Origin: Erythrophleum ivorense
Lineage: Eukaryota; Streptophyta; Magnoliopsida; Fabales; Fabaceae
Direction of reading: 5' to 3'
Assembly (NCBI GenBank): GCA_026724425.1
Contig: JAIUCV010000005.1
Coordinates: forward strand, 37,731,784 to 37,795,783
DNA length: 64,000 bases
Each line of letters starts with the position of its first letter. Position 1 is the stretch's first letter. The notes under the pieces were generated by a model that worked only from the letters and a program-made list of their open reading frames with translations, was not told the origin of the DNA and made no database searches. A program made the translations under genes and the position numbers. Below, piece by piece: positions 1 through 11,937 of this stretch.

Positions 1-1043
1 TTGATGAAGTATTATTAAAAGAATTACTTGTTTAAGATATTTTATATGCTTATTAATTACCGTATAATACTAATTACAACCAAATGGTGGGATAAACTTT
101 TATAAACAACCTATGTGTCAAATTTTAGATAAAATAACCATTTCTGCCTTCATTTATTAATATATCGCTGCAATTGTTATCACCGCAACTAATACTCTCG
201 TCACTAATACTACCACTAGATAAGGACAAATCCCTATATAACTTGTCATTCAATGAAACATGCTCTCTTGTTCTCTCTTTCTCCCTGTTCTTAATTCATA
301 ACATAGCATCGGAGATTCATTAGTGGAGAATGAAAATTATTCTCCATGAAGTTCTCTAGTTTCATCACAGAAAAAGTCTTTAGTGACGTTTTTGGAACTC
401 GATCTCCCAACAACTATATTTTATGATAGATTGCATTTAATTAGGGCTGATCATCTCTAGTTGATCTTGTTCAATTACAATTGGGCCAAAAAAAAAAATT
501 GATGATTTGAGTAGGTCGTTATATTAACTAGTTTAGTTTGATTTGCCTTGATTCTATTATTTTTAATTTTTTTAATAAAGATTTATGTAAAAATTTATAT
601 TCTTAGGACAAAATATAATTTTATAAAGATTTATAAAAAAAATTTATTTTTTTAAAATTATTTTATAATGTTTACCAAAAATTTTAAAATAAAATAATCT
701 AACCAACATGAAAACCAATCTAACTTATCTTTAAGTACTAGATTTAGAAAAAAAACCTAATGTTAAATCAGGTTGAACACCAGATTAGGTCAATACTCAA
801 CCCAGCTCTTGTTTTGTACACCCCTACATCTAATTATGACTACAAGGTTGGGTAAGTAATATTATTTTAATTAGATGTAGTCTCCATGTAATTGCATGAA
901 ATTTATTTCAGTTACATGATCTAATTCAAATTTAATAAAAGGAAGTAGGAAAATTTAAAAAAAAAGCAAAATGAAGAAAATAAAAAAGTGAGACCTATGA
1001 ATAGTTTAAAAACAGTATTTTACAATGCATTTCATTCTGCTTT

Positions 1044-1104
1044 TATATATATATATATATATATATACATATGTGCGCGCGCGCGTGTGTATATGTATAT
1101 ATAT
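1044..1104. repeat. Compound microsatellite (TA)n-(GC)n-(GT)n-(TA)n
   Basis: A run of alternating TA changes into alternating GC, then GT, then TA again. It is purine-pyrimidine alternation almost throughout, with a (GC)5-type core around 1075-1085. Such tracts are hypervariable and can adopt non-B DNA. Confidence 0.9.
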
Positions 1105-2669
1105 GATTTAGTCATTTTACTAAGAAAAATGGAAGAAGACCTTTTCTGTTGCTAAATGTTGAGGTGAGTCCAAACTTTAGTGTCACCAGGCCTCCAAGGC
1201 CCAAAACCTAAAAAGAGACCCAATGAAACGCAGGCTCATAGTCCATCGCTTAAACTCACATTGCCTAAGTTACAAGGATTCACAAGCCCAATAGGAGGAA
1301 ATGTAAGAGAACTCTCGACAGTCAAACAGAATCAAGAAAACATATATATGGATTTGATTTTTGTTGAGAGCACTTTAGAAGAAATTTTAAATGCATCAAA
1401 CTAATGCTGAATAGGGTGTCTTTAAAGTATAAGGATACTCTAATCATAATAATAAAAAAAACAATAAAGGAAACATTCCAGTACTGAAGCTGAAAGGCAG
1501 TATCCAGGTGAAATTTTACTTTCTTGGGACTAGGGAATTTCTTTTCATTTGGCTCCTAAAAATGAATTTTGTTAGAATTTAAACCTCTAAGAATGTTTAA
1601 TCATACACTTGCCTAATGCCCTGAAATGAAAGTCGTATTTGCTTTTTATTTTTGTGGCCAATGGGGTTTGATTTGACCTACTCAAGCATCTCTAAGATGG
1701 ACAAGCGTTTAATGGGACGAGACCCAGCACCACTGAGCCAAATTGGTGGTGCAAATGAAAGCAAGTTGGAAGGTTCTTTATGCGCTAACTCTAATGATTG
1801 TAATTATAGATGAGGAGAAGTGGAGTTCTCCTTCTACCACAAAGAGAATCTAGATGCATGCCCCTGTTGTGGAATCATAAAGGTAAAGAAATTCACATCC
1901 AAATGAACACAAAATGGGGAATATTGGCTTTTTTAATTGATGCTTTATGTGACACTGCAGATCTACCTCAGAGTAAGTTTTGTTAGTAATGATGAGTTAT
2001 TCCATTATGTTGATACTTTTATTGGATCTTTGGCCTAACTTTATGCTTTGCTACGTTTACCTACTGCAAGCAAAATAAATTTGAGTTGAATATCCATAAG
2101 AAGAAGTGGCCATGATTTTGGGCCATTGATTACATTTCTTTTTTTTTTTTCTTGGGTTTAAACGAGTCTCAAAGTTTTGGAGTAGGAAGTGGTTGAATGG
2201 GAAAGGAATATAGGTAGGGATTAAATCTCTAGAGTCAAATTTATTTTAAGGTTAAAAATGTGTTTAGATTATTTTTTTAAAAAATTAATGTCGTGCAGTT
2301 GGATAAAACTATATTGAGAGTTCAACATTAAAAAATAACTTTTAATGATGGAAGCTCCTAATCTTTCTCATTCCAATTGCATACTATGTAATATTTTAGA
2401 AGATCTATTTCACTTTAAAATTGAAGTGGATGTCTCATAAATTATTAGTTTATTGACTATATACTCTTCATTTTAATTTAAGTGTTAGATATTTAAAATT
2501 TTCGACCCTGACTCCCTAACCTAGCTCTGATAGGGTTTTAGATTTGCTGTGCAATTGCTCCATTTAATTTTTTTGGTACAATACTTTCAACATAGCGCCA
2601 TATGTTGTGCCTCACAAATAAGGGATTTGAACTTTTTTTAAAACAACTTTAACCTCTATTTTTAAAAAC

Positions 2670-2707
2670 TCATCTATTGCACGACACGTCATATTGCGCA
2701 ATAGGTG
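2670..2707. repeat. Small hairpin (11-bp arms)
   Basis: TCATCTATTGC on the left pairs with GCAATAGGTGA on the right with one G:T-type mismatch, enclosing a 16-base loop that contains ACACGTCA. It may be the core of a foldback repeat; no terminal repeats or target duplication were identified. Confidence 0.4.
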
Positions 2708-3365
2708 ATTCATTTTCAAACTATTAACCCTATTCTTTCTAAACCAAACCTACCCTCCTCATTCCCAAATTCTTGCCTAATTATTCTGATTTCTCCAAAC
2801 TTTTCCCAATTCCATCTCTTAATTCCAAACCCTATCTCTTCAATATAGCCCCACGCTCACAAATTCTTCCTTCATTGTTTTCATTTTTTGTTATTATTTC
2901 ATCTCAAAATTTTTTACCCCTTTTTCCTAACTGAGTCATACACTTCTTAAATTCTTTATGGAAGTATCATTTTGGGTAAAACAAAGAAGAGACAAAAGGT
3001 ATAACTCACACACCACTTTGGGGATGTGACAAAGATTAATTTAAGGAGTGTAAGGCGTTGTTGGAAGGAGAGCAATTAAAAATGCTAAGATAGAATTTGG
3101 AGAAGTTTGAGAAAATCAAAACAAGTAGGCAAGAATTTAATGAATGACAAGTTTTAGTTTGGTTGGGAGCAGAGGGATTAAGGATTTTGAGATGAAATTT
3201 AGAGCAATTTGGATAATTCGTATGGAGTTGGGAATTTCTATTTGAGATTTCACATAATTAAAGCATAAGGAAGTGTTATTCTGATGGGCAAATCATTTGA
3301 ATAAGAAAATGTTAATTTTTGAATCACATGATATCAATGTGAAAATTACTCAATTTATGTAATAA

Positions 3366-3680
3366 ATTATTATCTCCGATCTCATATATATATAATTTTT
3401 TTTAAAATTTAATTTGATCTAAAATATAAGAAACAAACTACTAATATCTAGTATATTAATTATAATATTCTAATTATACTCTCATTAAATAAGTCTTTAA
3501 ATTATAAGTAGTAGTTATCATTAATTTTAAGAAAAAAACACACATATTTAATTGAGATATTCTTAAAAAATAATTTTTATTTGGGATAAAATTAAGAATA
3601 TTAATTATTTTTAACTAATTTTTTAATATTTGTAAATTAATTATTTGTTTCTTATATATGGAACCGGAGATAGTTTGTTT
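3366..3680. repeat. Foldback/MITE-like inverted repeat, about 310 bp
   Basis: The left arm TATCTCCGATCTCATATAT (from 3371) matches the reverse complement of the right arm ending CCGGAGATAG near 3672 at about 18 of 21 positions. A second inner pair (TAAGAAACAAAC near 3427 and TTGTTTCTTA near 3645) extends the hairpin. The intervening DNA is AT-rich and non-coding. The size and structure fit a MITE, but the terminal motif and target duplication are not clear, so the superfamily is unassigned. Confidence 0.5.
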
Positions 3681-4080
3681 TATCCTAAATTTAAATTAAC
3701 TATTTATTGCAATTATATATAAAGGTAAACTTAAAATTTTAAAATATATAATTATATCCTCTCTAGTTTTTATTTTTATAGGAATGTTTTGTCTATTAAC
3801 AAAATTGTTAACTAAGTTTATACCATCCTAACATTAGCTATGCTTTTCTTCCTATAAACTCCCCAATAATCTAATCTAATAAAGCACAACTTACCAAAAA
3901 GCGGTTAAATTAATACTTATTTAATAATTTGGATCAAAAGCAGTGAGTTTAAATTTAATACACTTTATATATATTTAAGATTTTAATATAAATCGTAAGT
4001 AGAATGGTTGTGAATTAAAATATTTGTTTCGAATGCACAGTAATTTGTGAAAGAATATTCTCATACAGATCATTGTGAGG

Positions 4081-4560
4081 ATATATCTATTGTGGGTTTC
4101 ATCAGAATGGTGGGCTATCCAGAGTCTAGAAGGAAATAAGTGGAGGCAGATTGAGTGTCAAAAGTAAAACTTGTGTCATGGATTGCGCATTCGCCATTGT
4201 GTTGTACATGGTCAACGAGGGACTGAGAAATGACCTTATTATGGCTCACAAGTCAAAATAGAAGAGATGGCCCAAGAGCTCGAGTGCCACAGCAAATATT
4301 ATATAAATATAAATAAATAATTATAAAATGTGTACGAAGGGCATGGCGGAGATGGTGGGTCACCTTATGCTTTTCCCAATTCGAAGTGCTTTGGTGAATG
4401 GGGAGTGAAGCTTTTAATGAAAAGAAGAAGAGTGCAATAGTAAGCGCATGGAAGAATAAACGCACTCCAACGAAGATTTTGAATGTGTGGGGACTGCGGA
4501 TTCCCATTTCCCATCTCACATAAACAGCCTCCACGCATCTCCATGGGATAAAATGCATTT
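4081..4560. other. Higher-complexity patch, function unknown
   Basis: This stretch is less AT-rich than its surroundings and not obviously repetitive. It contains a TATA-rich segment (TTATATAAATA near 4297) and a 101-codon minus-strand frame (4253-4558) with no recognisable domain. It could be a relic of a gene promoter or exon, or an old repeat. No function is claimed. Confidence 0.3.
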
Positions 4561-5393
4561 TGGATTACATATAGAAGGCTTTAATTAGCATTTTGGTTCT
4601 TTAGTTAATTAGTTAATTTTATTTTCATCATTCAACTTTTGATTAGTATTATATTTATCTTTTTTCTTGAGGAAAAATTATTGACAAGGGATTAACAAAT
4701 TAAATTAATTATTCTTATGAACTTTATATTTTTAATCTATTGTAAAAGATTAAAGAACCAAAACTGTAGTTTGCTTTTAGCAAAACACTCTTTATTATTG
4801 AGAAATTTATTCATTTTCCTAATATTACTTGTTGAATTTAGGTAAGTGGTGGAGATTGGATAGGTTGTGAGGGATGAAATGGATGTGGTCTTTTTTATGA
4901 ATGTGTTATTTGTATGTTATCTTGATTATTAAGATGATAGGTTAAAATTTTAATTTATTTTTTTAACTCCAATGACAAATCCTCTAAAATTATTGATTAA
5001 AATTAAATTCACGAAATTTAGATAAAGATTATTGTTTTGATGTTAATTTTTTTTAGAAATTTCATATCTTATTCAAAAAAATTATACATTTATAATATGT
5101 TATTTAAATATAATAAAATTACAAATTTACTTTTTTACTTCTATACTAATAATGGATAATAAAATTATAGCATAATCAATACTTTCCTAAGTTAGTAACT
5201 GAGTATTCAAAGCGAAATTGATTTAGTTAAGCCTTTAAAATTTAAATTGAGTTTCAAGATTTCTTCAAGAAGTCAAAAATTGAAGATTAAAAGTGTAAGT
5301 ATCACAATTTTGAAACTTACACCCGAAAAAAAAGGAAGTAAGGAAAAAATTAAAAAAACAAAAATAAAAGACGATGAGAGAAGGAAAAGAGAA

Positions 5394-5438
<45 letters not shown>
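5394..5438. repeat. (AAT)n microsatellite
   Basis: About 15 uninterrupted AAT triplets. On the plus strand it creates a spurious poly-Asn frame, and on the minus strand a spurious poly-Leu frame. Confidence 0.95.
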
Positions 5439-5533
5439 TTATTTGTTTGAGTTTTGTATACATAAAACATATGTAGATTCAATGAGTTCAAAATTTTTAA
5501 AGAAAGTGGTTGCATAATATTAAAATTTAATAT

Positions 5534-5560
5534 CATATATATATATATATATATATATTA
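5534..5560. repeat. (AT)n microsatellite
   Basis: Uninterrupted AT dinucleotide run of about 12 units. Confidence 0.9.
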
Positions 5561-6814
5561 AAATTGAGTCAACCAAATGTGGCTTCATCACTTGTTACTA
5601 CATAGTTTTAATGATTTTAACTTCATTGCAATAAACTTGTAACTTTTTCTTTTAATAGTTATAATAAGATATTGTTAAACATTTAAAAGTTAACTAATAT
5701 ATATTTCATAGAGTTATTTAGGCATCTAATAATTACTACTTACTCTTACAAATTGAAGAAGGTATATGGAGCCCTTTTTTTTTAGAGTTATTAATATTTT
5801 ATTGTTACTATTGAAAGAAAAAGTTACACATTTGTTGTAATGAAATTAAATCATTAAAATTAGACAGTAACATACCTAAACTTAACAAGTATTATTAGGA
5901 AAATAGATCAGTTTCTCATTTATAATGGATATTTTGATGACAGGAGGTTGTATTTTTAGTTTTTTGGTCCATCACAATAAATTAGAAATGCAAAGTTTTA
6001 GGAATAATTAATTTAAGTTCTTAGCTCCTATTAATAATTTCCCTTTTTCTTTTATATCTATTGGAATACTTACCATACACCATTAAAGTCACTTATGTGG
6101 CATCCAAGCTGGACAAATTCTATCCTCAAAATGGTTTCTTAATTTTGTTTAGTGTTTTAGACTTGCCTCTCAATTTTTTTTTTGGTGTTTTAAAAATGAT
6201 TCCTTCACATTTTTTGGTATTTCAATTATGATTCTTTAAATGTATTCCAAAGTCTTATTGTTTTAATAAAGTGGACCATAATCTACCAAATTGACCAAAA
6301 CCATAAAAATAAACTGTAAAATAAAATTAATGAAACAATTCTCTATTATAGTCACAATGAGGTACTAATATTCTGAAAGACTAAACTCTTTCACATTCAA
6401 AATAGACCAAAAAAGATCATAAATTGTTTCATTGGCCACTTCAAAACCAAAGAATTATTTTGTAATTCTTCTTTATGTCTTTTTGCATTATTTTCATGTT
6501 GTTTCATTTTGAACTTTCTTGGTTATGGTTTATTTTCTTTGGTTATTTTTACTTTCCTTATATTAGTAGAGTTTTATATGCGTATAGGAAACTATTTTTG
6601 AAAAAACCCTAACATATCCTAGGATTTTTGAATTGATCAGATTTTATGTAACAATATAAAAGCCCTTAAATTTGAGCAAGCCTTGACACGTATTATATAA
6701 ATTCAAGCCAAGGCACAAAACTTTTAAATTTTACATAAATATTAAATGAGGAATGTAGTAAGAGAATGACACTTTTCAGAATCGTATTGTTTGAGGGAAA
6801 ACTTGTTTTAGTAT

Positions 6815-6908
6815 GTGTGCGTGTATATATATATATATATATTTATTTATTTATTTATGTAGTAATGTGTGTGTGTTTGTGTGTATATATATATATGTGT
6901 ATATATTA
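6815..6908. repeat. Compound microsatellite (GT)n/(TA)n/(TTTA)n
   Basis: GTGTGCGTG leads into a (TA)n run, four ATTT units, a (GT)n run and another (TA)n run. Low-complexity DNA that generates short spurious Tyr/Ile-rich frames. Confidence 0.9.
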
Positions 6909-7272
6909 CTCATACCCACTAAGAGAGCCAAAGATACCAAACCCAGTAGAAAAGCACGAGATACATCCATGCTTAGCCGTAACCACAAATGCACAGTGCC
7001 TTGGTGACCTGCTTACTTTCACATAATTCTTCCAAGGATATTTAAGTTTTTTGCAATACCATGAAGTGGCTCTCAGATAACGAATCTCATTTCATTCCAT
7101 TGTATGTAACAATGAATGGGAAAGATTATAAACATTTATTGATGGAACAAACAGAAAATCGAAGTTGATGATACCAATGTATCCTCTTGGCTTATAATTC
7201 AACAACTGATCTGTAGCCACTGTAAACTAGTTCATTAGCAGTCTGGCAAGTAAGGATCTTTTAAGACACCCT
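6909..7272. other. Unassigned non-repetitive patch beside copia C1
   Basis: This segment has mixed composition and resembles a gene fragment or 3' untranslated region more than a repeat, but no frame in either direction gives a recognisable protein. It is the sequence immediately outside the left LTR of copia C1. Confidence 0.3.
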
Positions 7273-7812
7273 TGTTAGACTTACATGCCTGATTATAGTT
7301 TCAACAAAGAATTAAGCAGCAGAAATACATATGATTGTTGTACTTCCAACCATAGCGATTAATTCTAGATTAGAAGTAAAAGTTATACATTGCAATGTGG
7401 GAAAATACAAAAAGAGTTCCAAATAGAAAATTAACTCGTAAGCATTTTCTAACTAATGAAAGGCAACGTGTGATAGGTACTATCGAGTATTTTTGCCTCA
7501 CTCAGGGACCTCTCAAAATATTTTTGTCAGACAAATGGATCTCTCTACCATCAATTGAACTGACTTATATAGGTTAACCATTTGTTTATACGAGCAATTA
7601 GGGTAACACCTATATTATAATAAGTCCTAATCATGATAAAAGTCTAACACAAATAGGAGATGAGGACTACACTTTTAAAATTTTAAATATAGGTATCCTA
7701 AATTAAATATATTAAACATAATTTTACATATTCTTTTTATTTCAAATATTAGATATCCAATAATTATATTAAAATATAATTTCAAATATCTAAAATTCAT
7801 ATTTTAATGATA
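7273..7812 (-). repeat. Copia C1 3' LTR (left)
   Basis: Direct repeat of 21109-21653, roughly three-quarters identical by eye. Shared blocks include CAACAAAGAATTAAG, CCATCAATTGAA and ATTAGATATCCAATAATTAT. On the plus strand it begins TGTTAGAC; the other end is blurred (GATA here against GTACA in the partner). The high divergence shows the element is ancient. Confidence 0.8.
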
Positions 7813-7813
7813 C

Positions 7814-7825
7814 GTTCTCCCACTT
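7814..7825 (-). promoter_or_regulatory. Copia C1 polypurine tract
   Basis: Read on the minus strand this is AAGTGGGAGAAC, abutting the 3' LTR. AAGTGGGAGA is the usual polypurine tract of plant copia elements, which primes plus-strand DNA synthesis. Confidence 0.75.
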
Positions 7826-9260
7826 GGTCTGAATATAGTTTTATTGTAACATTGTAACTTAATAATCCTCAAACCATAGCATAAAAAGCAATCCATTCTT
7901 ATTTACATTGGGATAACAATTTTGGCAACGGAATTGATGCATAATGAACACTGAAATACTTTAATTTTGCCCACAAGAGTCATTTAAACCTACCTCAATT
8001 CATTTCCATCCATGCCATATTCAAACAAATCAGAAACAACACAATTTGAGGCCTTCCATTACATTACATGGCTTAACTTCATAAACTTACAAGGAAAATA
8101 ACATATTTAATAGCGTTAGATTATATTACATAAAGCCCAATTAATTCATTTTATACTTCATAGACCATATAAGCTCATCAATATCATTTTTCATCTATAA
8201 CATATCCATCCATAATAGAAACATCACATGTCATCTCAAAATGATCAGGTTTGGAACCATATCCATCATATTAGAATTTTTAGCCTCGGGTTGAGAGTAG
8301 TAGTTTTTTTATATGAATTTTGAAAAATCATAACTAATTTCAAAAAAATTGAAATCATGTATATGATAGATTTTTGGAAAGCTCTAGATGTTAACTAATG
8401 ATAAAAATAGTTTCAGACTAAGAAAACACCATCTAAACCATGAAAAACAATAAAATAGTATCAGAGGTCTTTGCTACATCCTAATACTGACTATAAATTT
8501 CAAAAATTCGGTTCTCCCTCTACAGAGCTCCAAATGAGGTGCTCTCAATGGCTATGGAAAGTTTGTGATATCTAGTTTATACTTATAAAATTTTATGAGT
8601 ATTGATTTCATTTGTCTTATGAATGATACAAAAAAGTAAACTAACCACATGAACAGTGCTGTGACCATTTCTATAGAATTTTTTCAATTTTAAAAATTTA
8701 TAATTAATTCTCTAGAGCTCCAAATAATGTGGTTCATAGCTCAGCAAAAAGGTCTAGATGAGACCTATATTCATACCAAATTTTATGCAAAGACTAGTCC
8801 ATTTGGCCAGATTTTAGTTCAGGGTTAATTTATGGTCCATTTATGCTTCTAAAGGGTTTAAAATGGTATCAAATGACCTTCTTCTCATACCATGGTCATT
8901 TGAGCATGTCCCAAAGTACCAATACAACATATTTAAGCCTTCCAATCAGCCTAAAACATCATGGCACTTAAATTCACTCTCCCACATGGACTTACACACA
9001 TACACATCTAGGTCCAAGGGTGGCAAAAACATACATTCTCATTCATTTGAGCTCAAATATGATTCATACATCATACATACAAACATTTACACTTGAGACA
9101 TCGATTACATCTCATATTTAACATACAATTACATACTTTGACATCAAATCATCATAAAACCTACTCTGATGTCAAAGTAGCATCTCTTGTGCTCTATGTC
9201 TCTCTTTCTTTGCTATAAAAGGCCCACTTAGGCATGGTTAGTGATAAAATAGGGAAGGGT

Positions 9261-9278
9261 GAGATTCAAAGAATCTCA
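9261..9278. promoter_or_regulatory. Conserved LTR hairpin (S1 copy)
   Basis: GAGATTC-AAA-GAATCTC inverted repeat, with the AG/GTGG side degraded. It is the S1 copy of a hairpin found in every LTR of the window. Confidence 0.6.
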
Positions 9279-9935
9279 ATTGTTATCTACCTTTCATGCA
9301 CATATATATGACACATTTTCATGTCAATGAATGCAAGTATACTCTAAATGCTCATAGTGGACATGCATAAACATAATTTCATGTCACATAAACTTATGCA
9401 ATTCAATAATAGCCTCTAAGGACTTTTAATATAACCTCACCTAATTTCTAGAGACCTTTAAATTTGCTTCATCTACTTTTAGGAACTTTTGACTTAGTCT
9501 CACTCCTTCTTAAAACGTTTGGCTTTGTCTCACCACTTTTAGGGACTTTTTGCTCCTCCTTACCCATTTTAAGGGACTTTTGGCACAACCTCACCCATTT
9601 TTAGTTATCTTGCTTTTAAAAAACATTTTATGCACATAATGGTACCATAAAATGTAATCAAAGGCTATAAGCATATATTATGGTTTAAACATACATATAA
9701 GCATTCAAAGACACTAAATTACTCAATAAATGCATACAAGAAATGATAGAAAACTACCTCAAGGTTAGGAGCACACTTTTCTCCTTGAAATCCATTCCCT
9801 CTTCTTAGCCTCATGCACCCAACCGTGGAAGAGAACAATTATTTTGTTTTTCGATATGAATTTGACACAACAGGGGGTAAACTACTAAATATTTTTTTAT
9901 TTTATTAATTATTTATTATTTCTAATTATATATTT

Positions 9936-10150
9936 CAAAGTTAGCTTTAGTCATTATATATTGAACAGAAGCAAAAGCCTCAGTAATGGTCGGACGATAG
10001 TAAAAAGTCATAACAAAACCCGTCGCTACTTGGACTAAAAAACAAGTAAGTATAATTCCTCCTAAATAATAAAATATGTTGACATGAGGAGGAATGTATT
10101 TACTAGTTATATCATCTGCAATGGCCTAGAGCTCGAGTTGATTCATTTCT
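9936..10150 (-). pseudogene. petB: Plastid petB fragment (nuclear plastid DNA, NUPT)
   Basis: Read on the minus strand, this encodes an N-terminal part of cytochrome b6, the quinol-oxidising subunit of the thylakoid cytochrome b6f complex. Recognisable stretches are AIADDITSKY, PPHVNIFYYLGG, LTCFLVQVATGFVMTFYYRP and TEAFASVQYIM. The match begins just after the start of exon 2 and stops abruptly after the first transmembrane helix and following loop (near codon 60 of about 215). An in-frame TAG sits upstream of AIADD and several codons differ, so this is a non-functional nuclear copy. It lies inside solo LTR S1, so the plastid DNA arrived after, or was carried with, that LTR. Confidence 0.92.
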
Positions 10151-10345
10151 TAGGGTCAAGTTTCTAGGGTTAGTGAAAATTAATAAGTTAGAACAACTTC
10201 GTAAGTATATTTTCTATATAGAAATCGAAAGGATCCAATTCGAGCAAGTTTAAAAAAAAAAGTCAAATTTGTTGGAATTGGTAAAACTTTTTCGATCAAA
10301 AGTAGATATGGGGAAATCATATTTGTTTAGCTTAGACATATCCAA
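10150..10345. other. Possible second plastid-derived piece
   Basis: Next to the petB fragment, this block (containing AAATCGAAAGGATCCAATTC) has no counterpart in the other LTR copies and looks organellar in texture. I could not assign it to a plastid locus. The foreign insertion in S1 probably spans about 9842-10345 in all. Confidence 0.4.
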
Positions 10346-11937
10346 TAAGATACAAAAACATCATTGGAATTAACTCTAGCATCCCATAAGCTCTACACAC
10401 ACATTAGCTAGCTTATGGCTCAATTATAATTCCATATAAGGTATAATAAAGCAACTCTCATAATCTATGATCTTGACTCCACCTTCTCATTCATTCATAG
10501 TCATTTGACCCTAATTAAACTCATTAGAGTCATCTCCAATTCCATTTAAAGAGTCTAACCTCAAGTTGCTTCTTTAGGTCTAAAGGAATTTACATTTTTC
10601 AACTTTCAAAATATAATTTCTAAATTGAAACTAATGGTTCCTTTGGTGTCTATAATTCATATCTAACCACTTTAAACCTTGGAATCAAGAAAAACTCTCC
10701 CTAGGTACATCTTCCCTCTCTTGGTTAAGATTGATGCACCCTTGAAGCCTATGGAGGTTTGGCTTGTTTGGCTTAAGGATTTGGCACTTGTGAAGCTTCC
10801 TAAATTTCTTGAGACCTCATTCATACTCTTACATAAGTTAGATTATCCTTAGGAAGTTTTAGATTTTAATATACATGTCAAATTCCCTAAGTGTCTCAAC
10901 TTGTTATTTTTTAGTTCTCTTTCACTTCCAATTGAAAATTCATACTCCTTTTGCTTTAAAACCCTCCCTCCTTCATTGATAAGACTAGAATTAATTCCCT
11001 TCTATATGGGCTGAATTCTAACCGAAATGGTGGTGGGGGAGAAGAACCAAGGAAAGCAAGAATTCCATGGATGAGTTACCTTTTCTTAAATCTTGTCAAG
11101 TGAGCTTCCTTTGGCTTCCAAGACTCCCTCCAAATTCTTTCTTCCCCCTATTGAACCAGCAATAAAAGTGTTCCTTTCAAGAAGCTAAAACCACAATTGG
11201 AGAGAGCTTAGAGAGGAGAAGAAAATTTGTGAAAGCAAAACCATAAAATTTTGCAAATTTTCATACCTATTTTGCCTTGTTCTTCCTTCTCTCTCTTCTC
11301 CCTTTTTTGGATGCCATTCCAGATCTATTTGGAGCTACTTCAGGTCATGGAGATTGAAGATGAAGTGGCTGGACATGATTTATGAATCAAAAAGGTAAAG
11401 TTATCTACTTTTTAAACATTTCATTTTAGTCCCTAAATTATGGTTTATCCATTTGGCCTCACTTCAACTTTTTTTTTGAAAACTGTATTTTTTATCATAA
11501 AATTTAGGTTCTCTAACTTATAAATTGTCTTTGGCTTTATCCAAATTGGATTTAAAACTATTTCGAATCATTCGGTCAAAGTTTTGGTTAACCTTTTGCC
11601 AAAATCGCTCACCGAAAGGGTTTTAACTATTCTAAGGGTTCTCATGATTTTTAGAGCTTTTAAGAACCTTGAAAGACTCAAAATTTTCATTTAAAAAGTC
11701 CTCTTGTGATTTTTCTAAATTTTTCAAAAATTACAAAAATGCCTCAATTTCTTTTTACAAATTTTCTTAGCTCTTCTAATTTAGGTTTCCAAGCAACTCA
11801 AGCATCCAATCCTTATTCTTAGGAATCTAGATTATCACTCTAATTTTATTTGGCCGTTATCCCTTTGCTTTAGGAGACTTTCTTTGAAAAATTGCATATT
11901 TTTTGCCCTTTTTCGGCACATCGGGTGTTACATTTAT

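Larger units (their letters stand above)
1..3365. other. AT-rich intergenic DNA, no gene recognised
   Basis: No reading frame here resembles a known protein family and none is longer than about 75 codons. The sequence is AT-rich with frequent A and T runs. A stretch near 480-830 with repeated 'aatcagg/ttgg' wording and many short inverted matches looks like decayed repeat sequence. A short frame at 1180-1404 has no recognisable domain or start context. I see nothing functional with confidence. Confidence 0.6.
4561..6765. other. AT-rich intergenic DNA, nothing recognised
   Basis: Apart from two microsatellites listed separately, this block is AT-rich DNA with homopolymer runs. Its longest frames are simply the translation of an (AAT)n tract and are not genes. 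Confidence 0.6.
7845..11932 (-). mobile_element. Solo LTR S1 (giant gypsy-type LTR), minus strand
   Basis: Flanked by a perfect TTTAT duplication (7840-7844 and 11933-11937). On the plus strand it starts TGTAAC and ends CGGGTGTTACA; read in its own direction it starts TGTAACACCCGAT, like the other LTRs of this family. Internal landmarks shared with S2, S3, S5 and S7 include tandem 'ggacttttgg...cctcaccc' units (9430-9600) and the hairpin at 9261-9278. There is no internal coding region and no second LTR, so it is a recombination product. Its length (4088 bp) exceeds its relatives' 3.6-3.7 kb because it contains a roughly 0.5-kb plastid-DNA insertion. Inserted close to the 3' end of copia C1. 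Confidence 0.88.

Noticed and set aside
1180..1404. 74-codon frame near the left end
   Set aside because: No recognisable domain, no supporting promoter or splice context, and surrounding DNA is non-coding; insufficient to call a gene.
4253..4558. 101-codon minus-strand frame
   Set aside because: Composition and sequence match no family I recognise, and it spans a TATA-rich segment; reported only as an unassigned patch.
5247..5536. Poly-Asn and poly-Leu frames
   Set aside because: They are translations of the (AAT)n microsatellite on the two strands.
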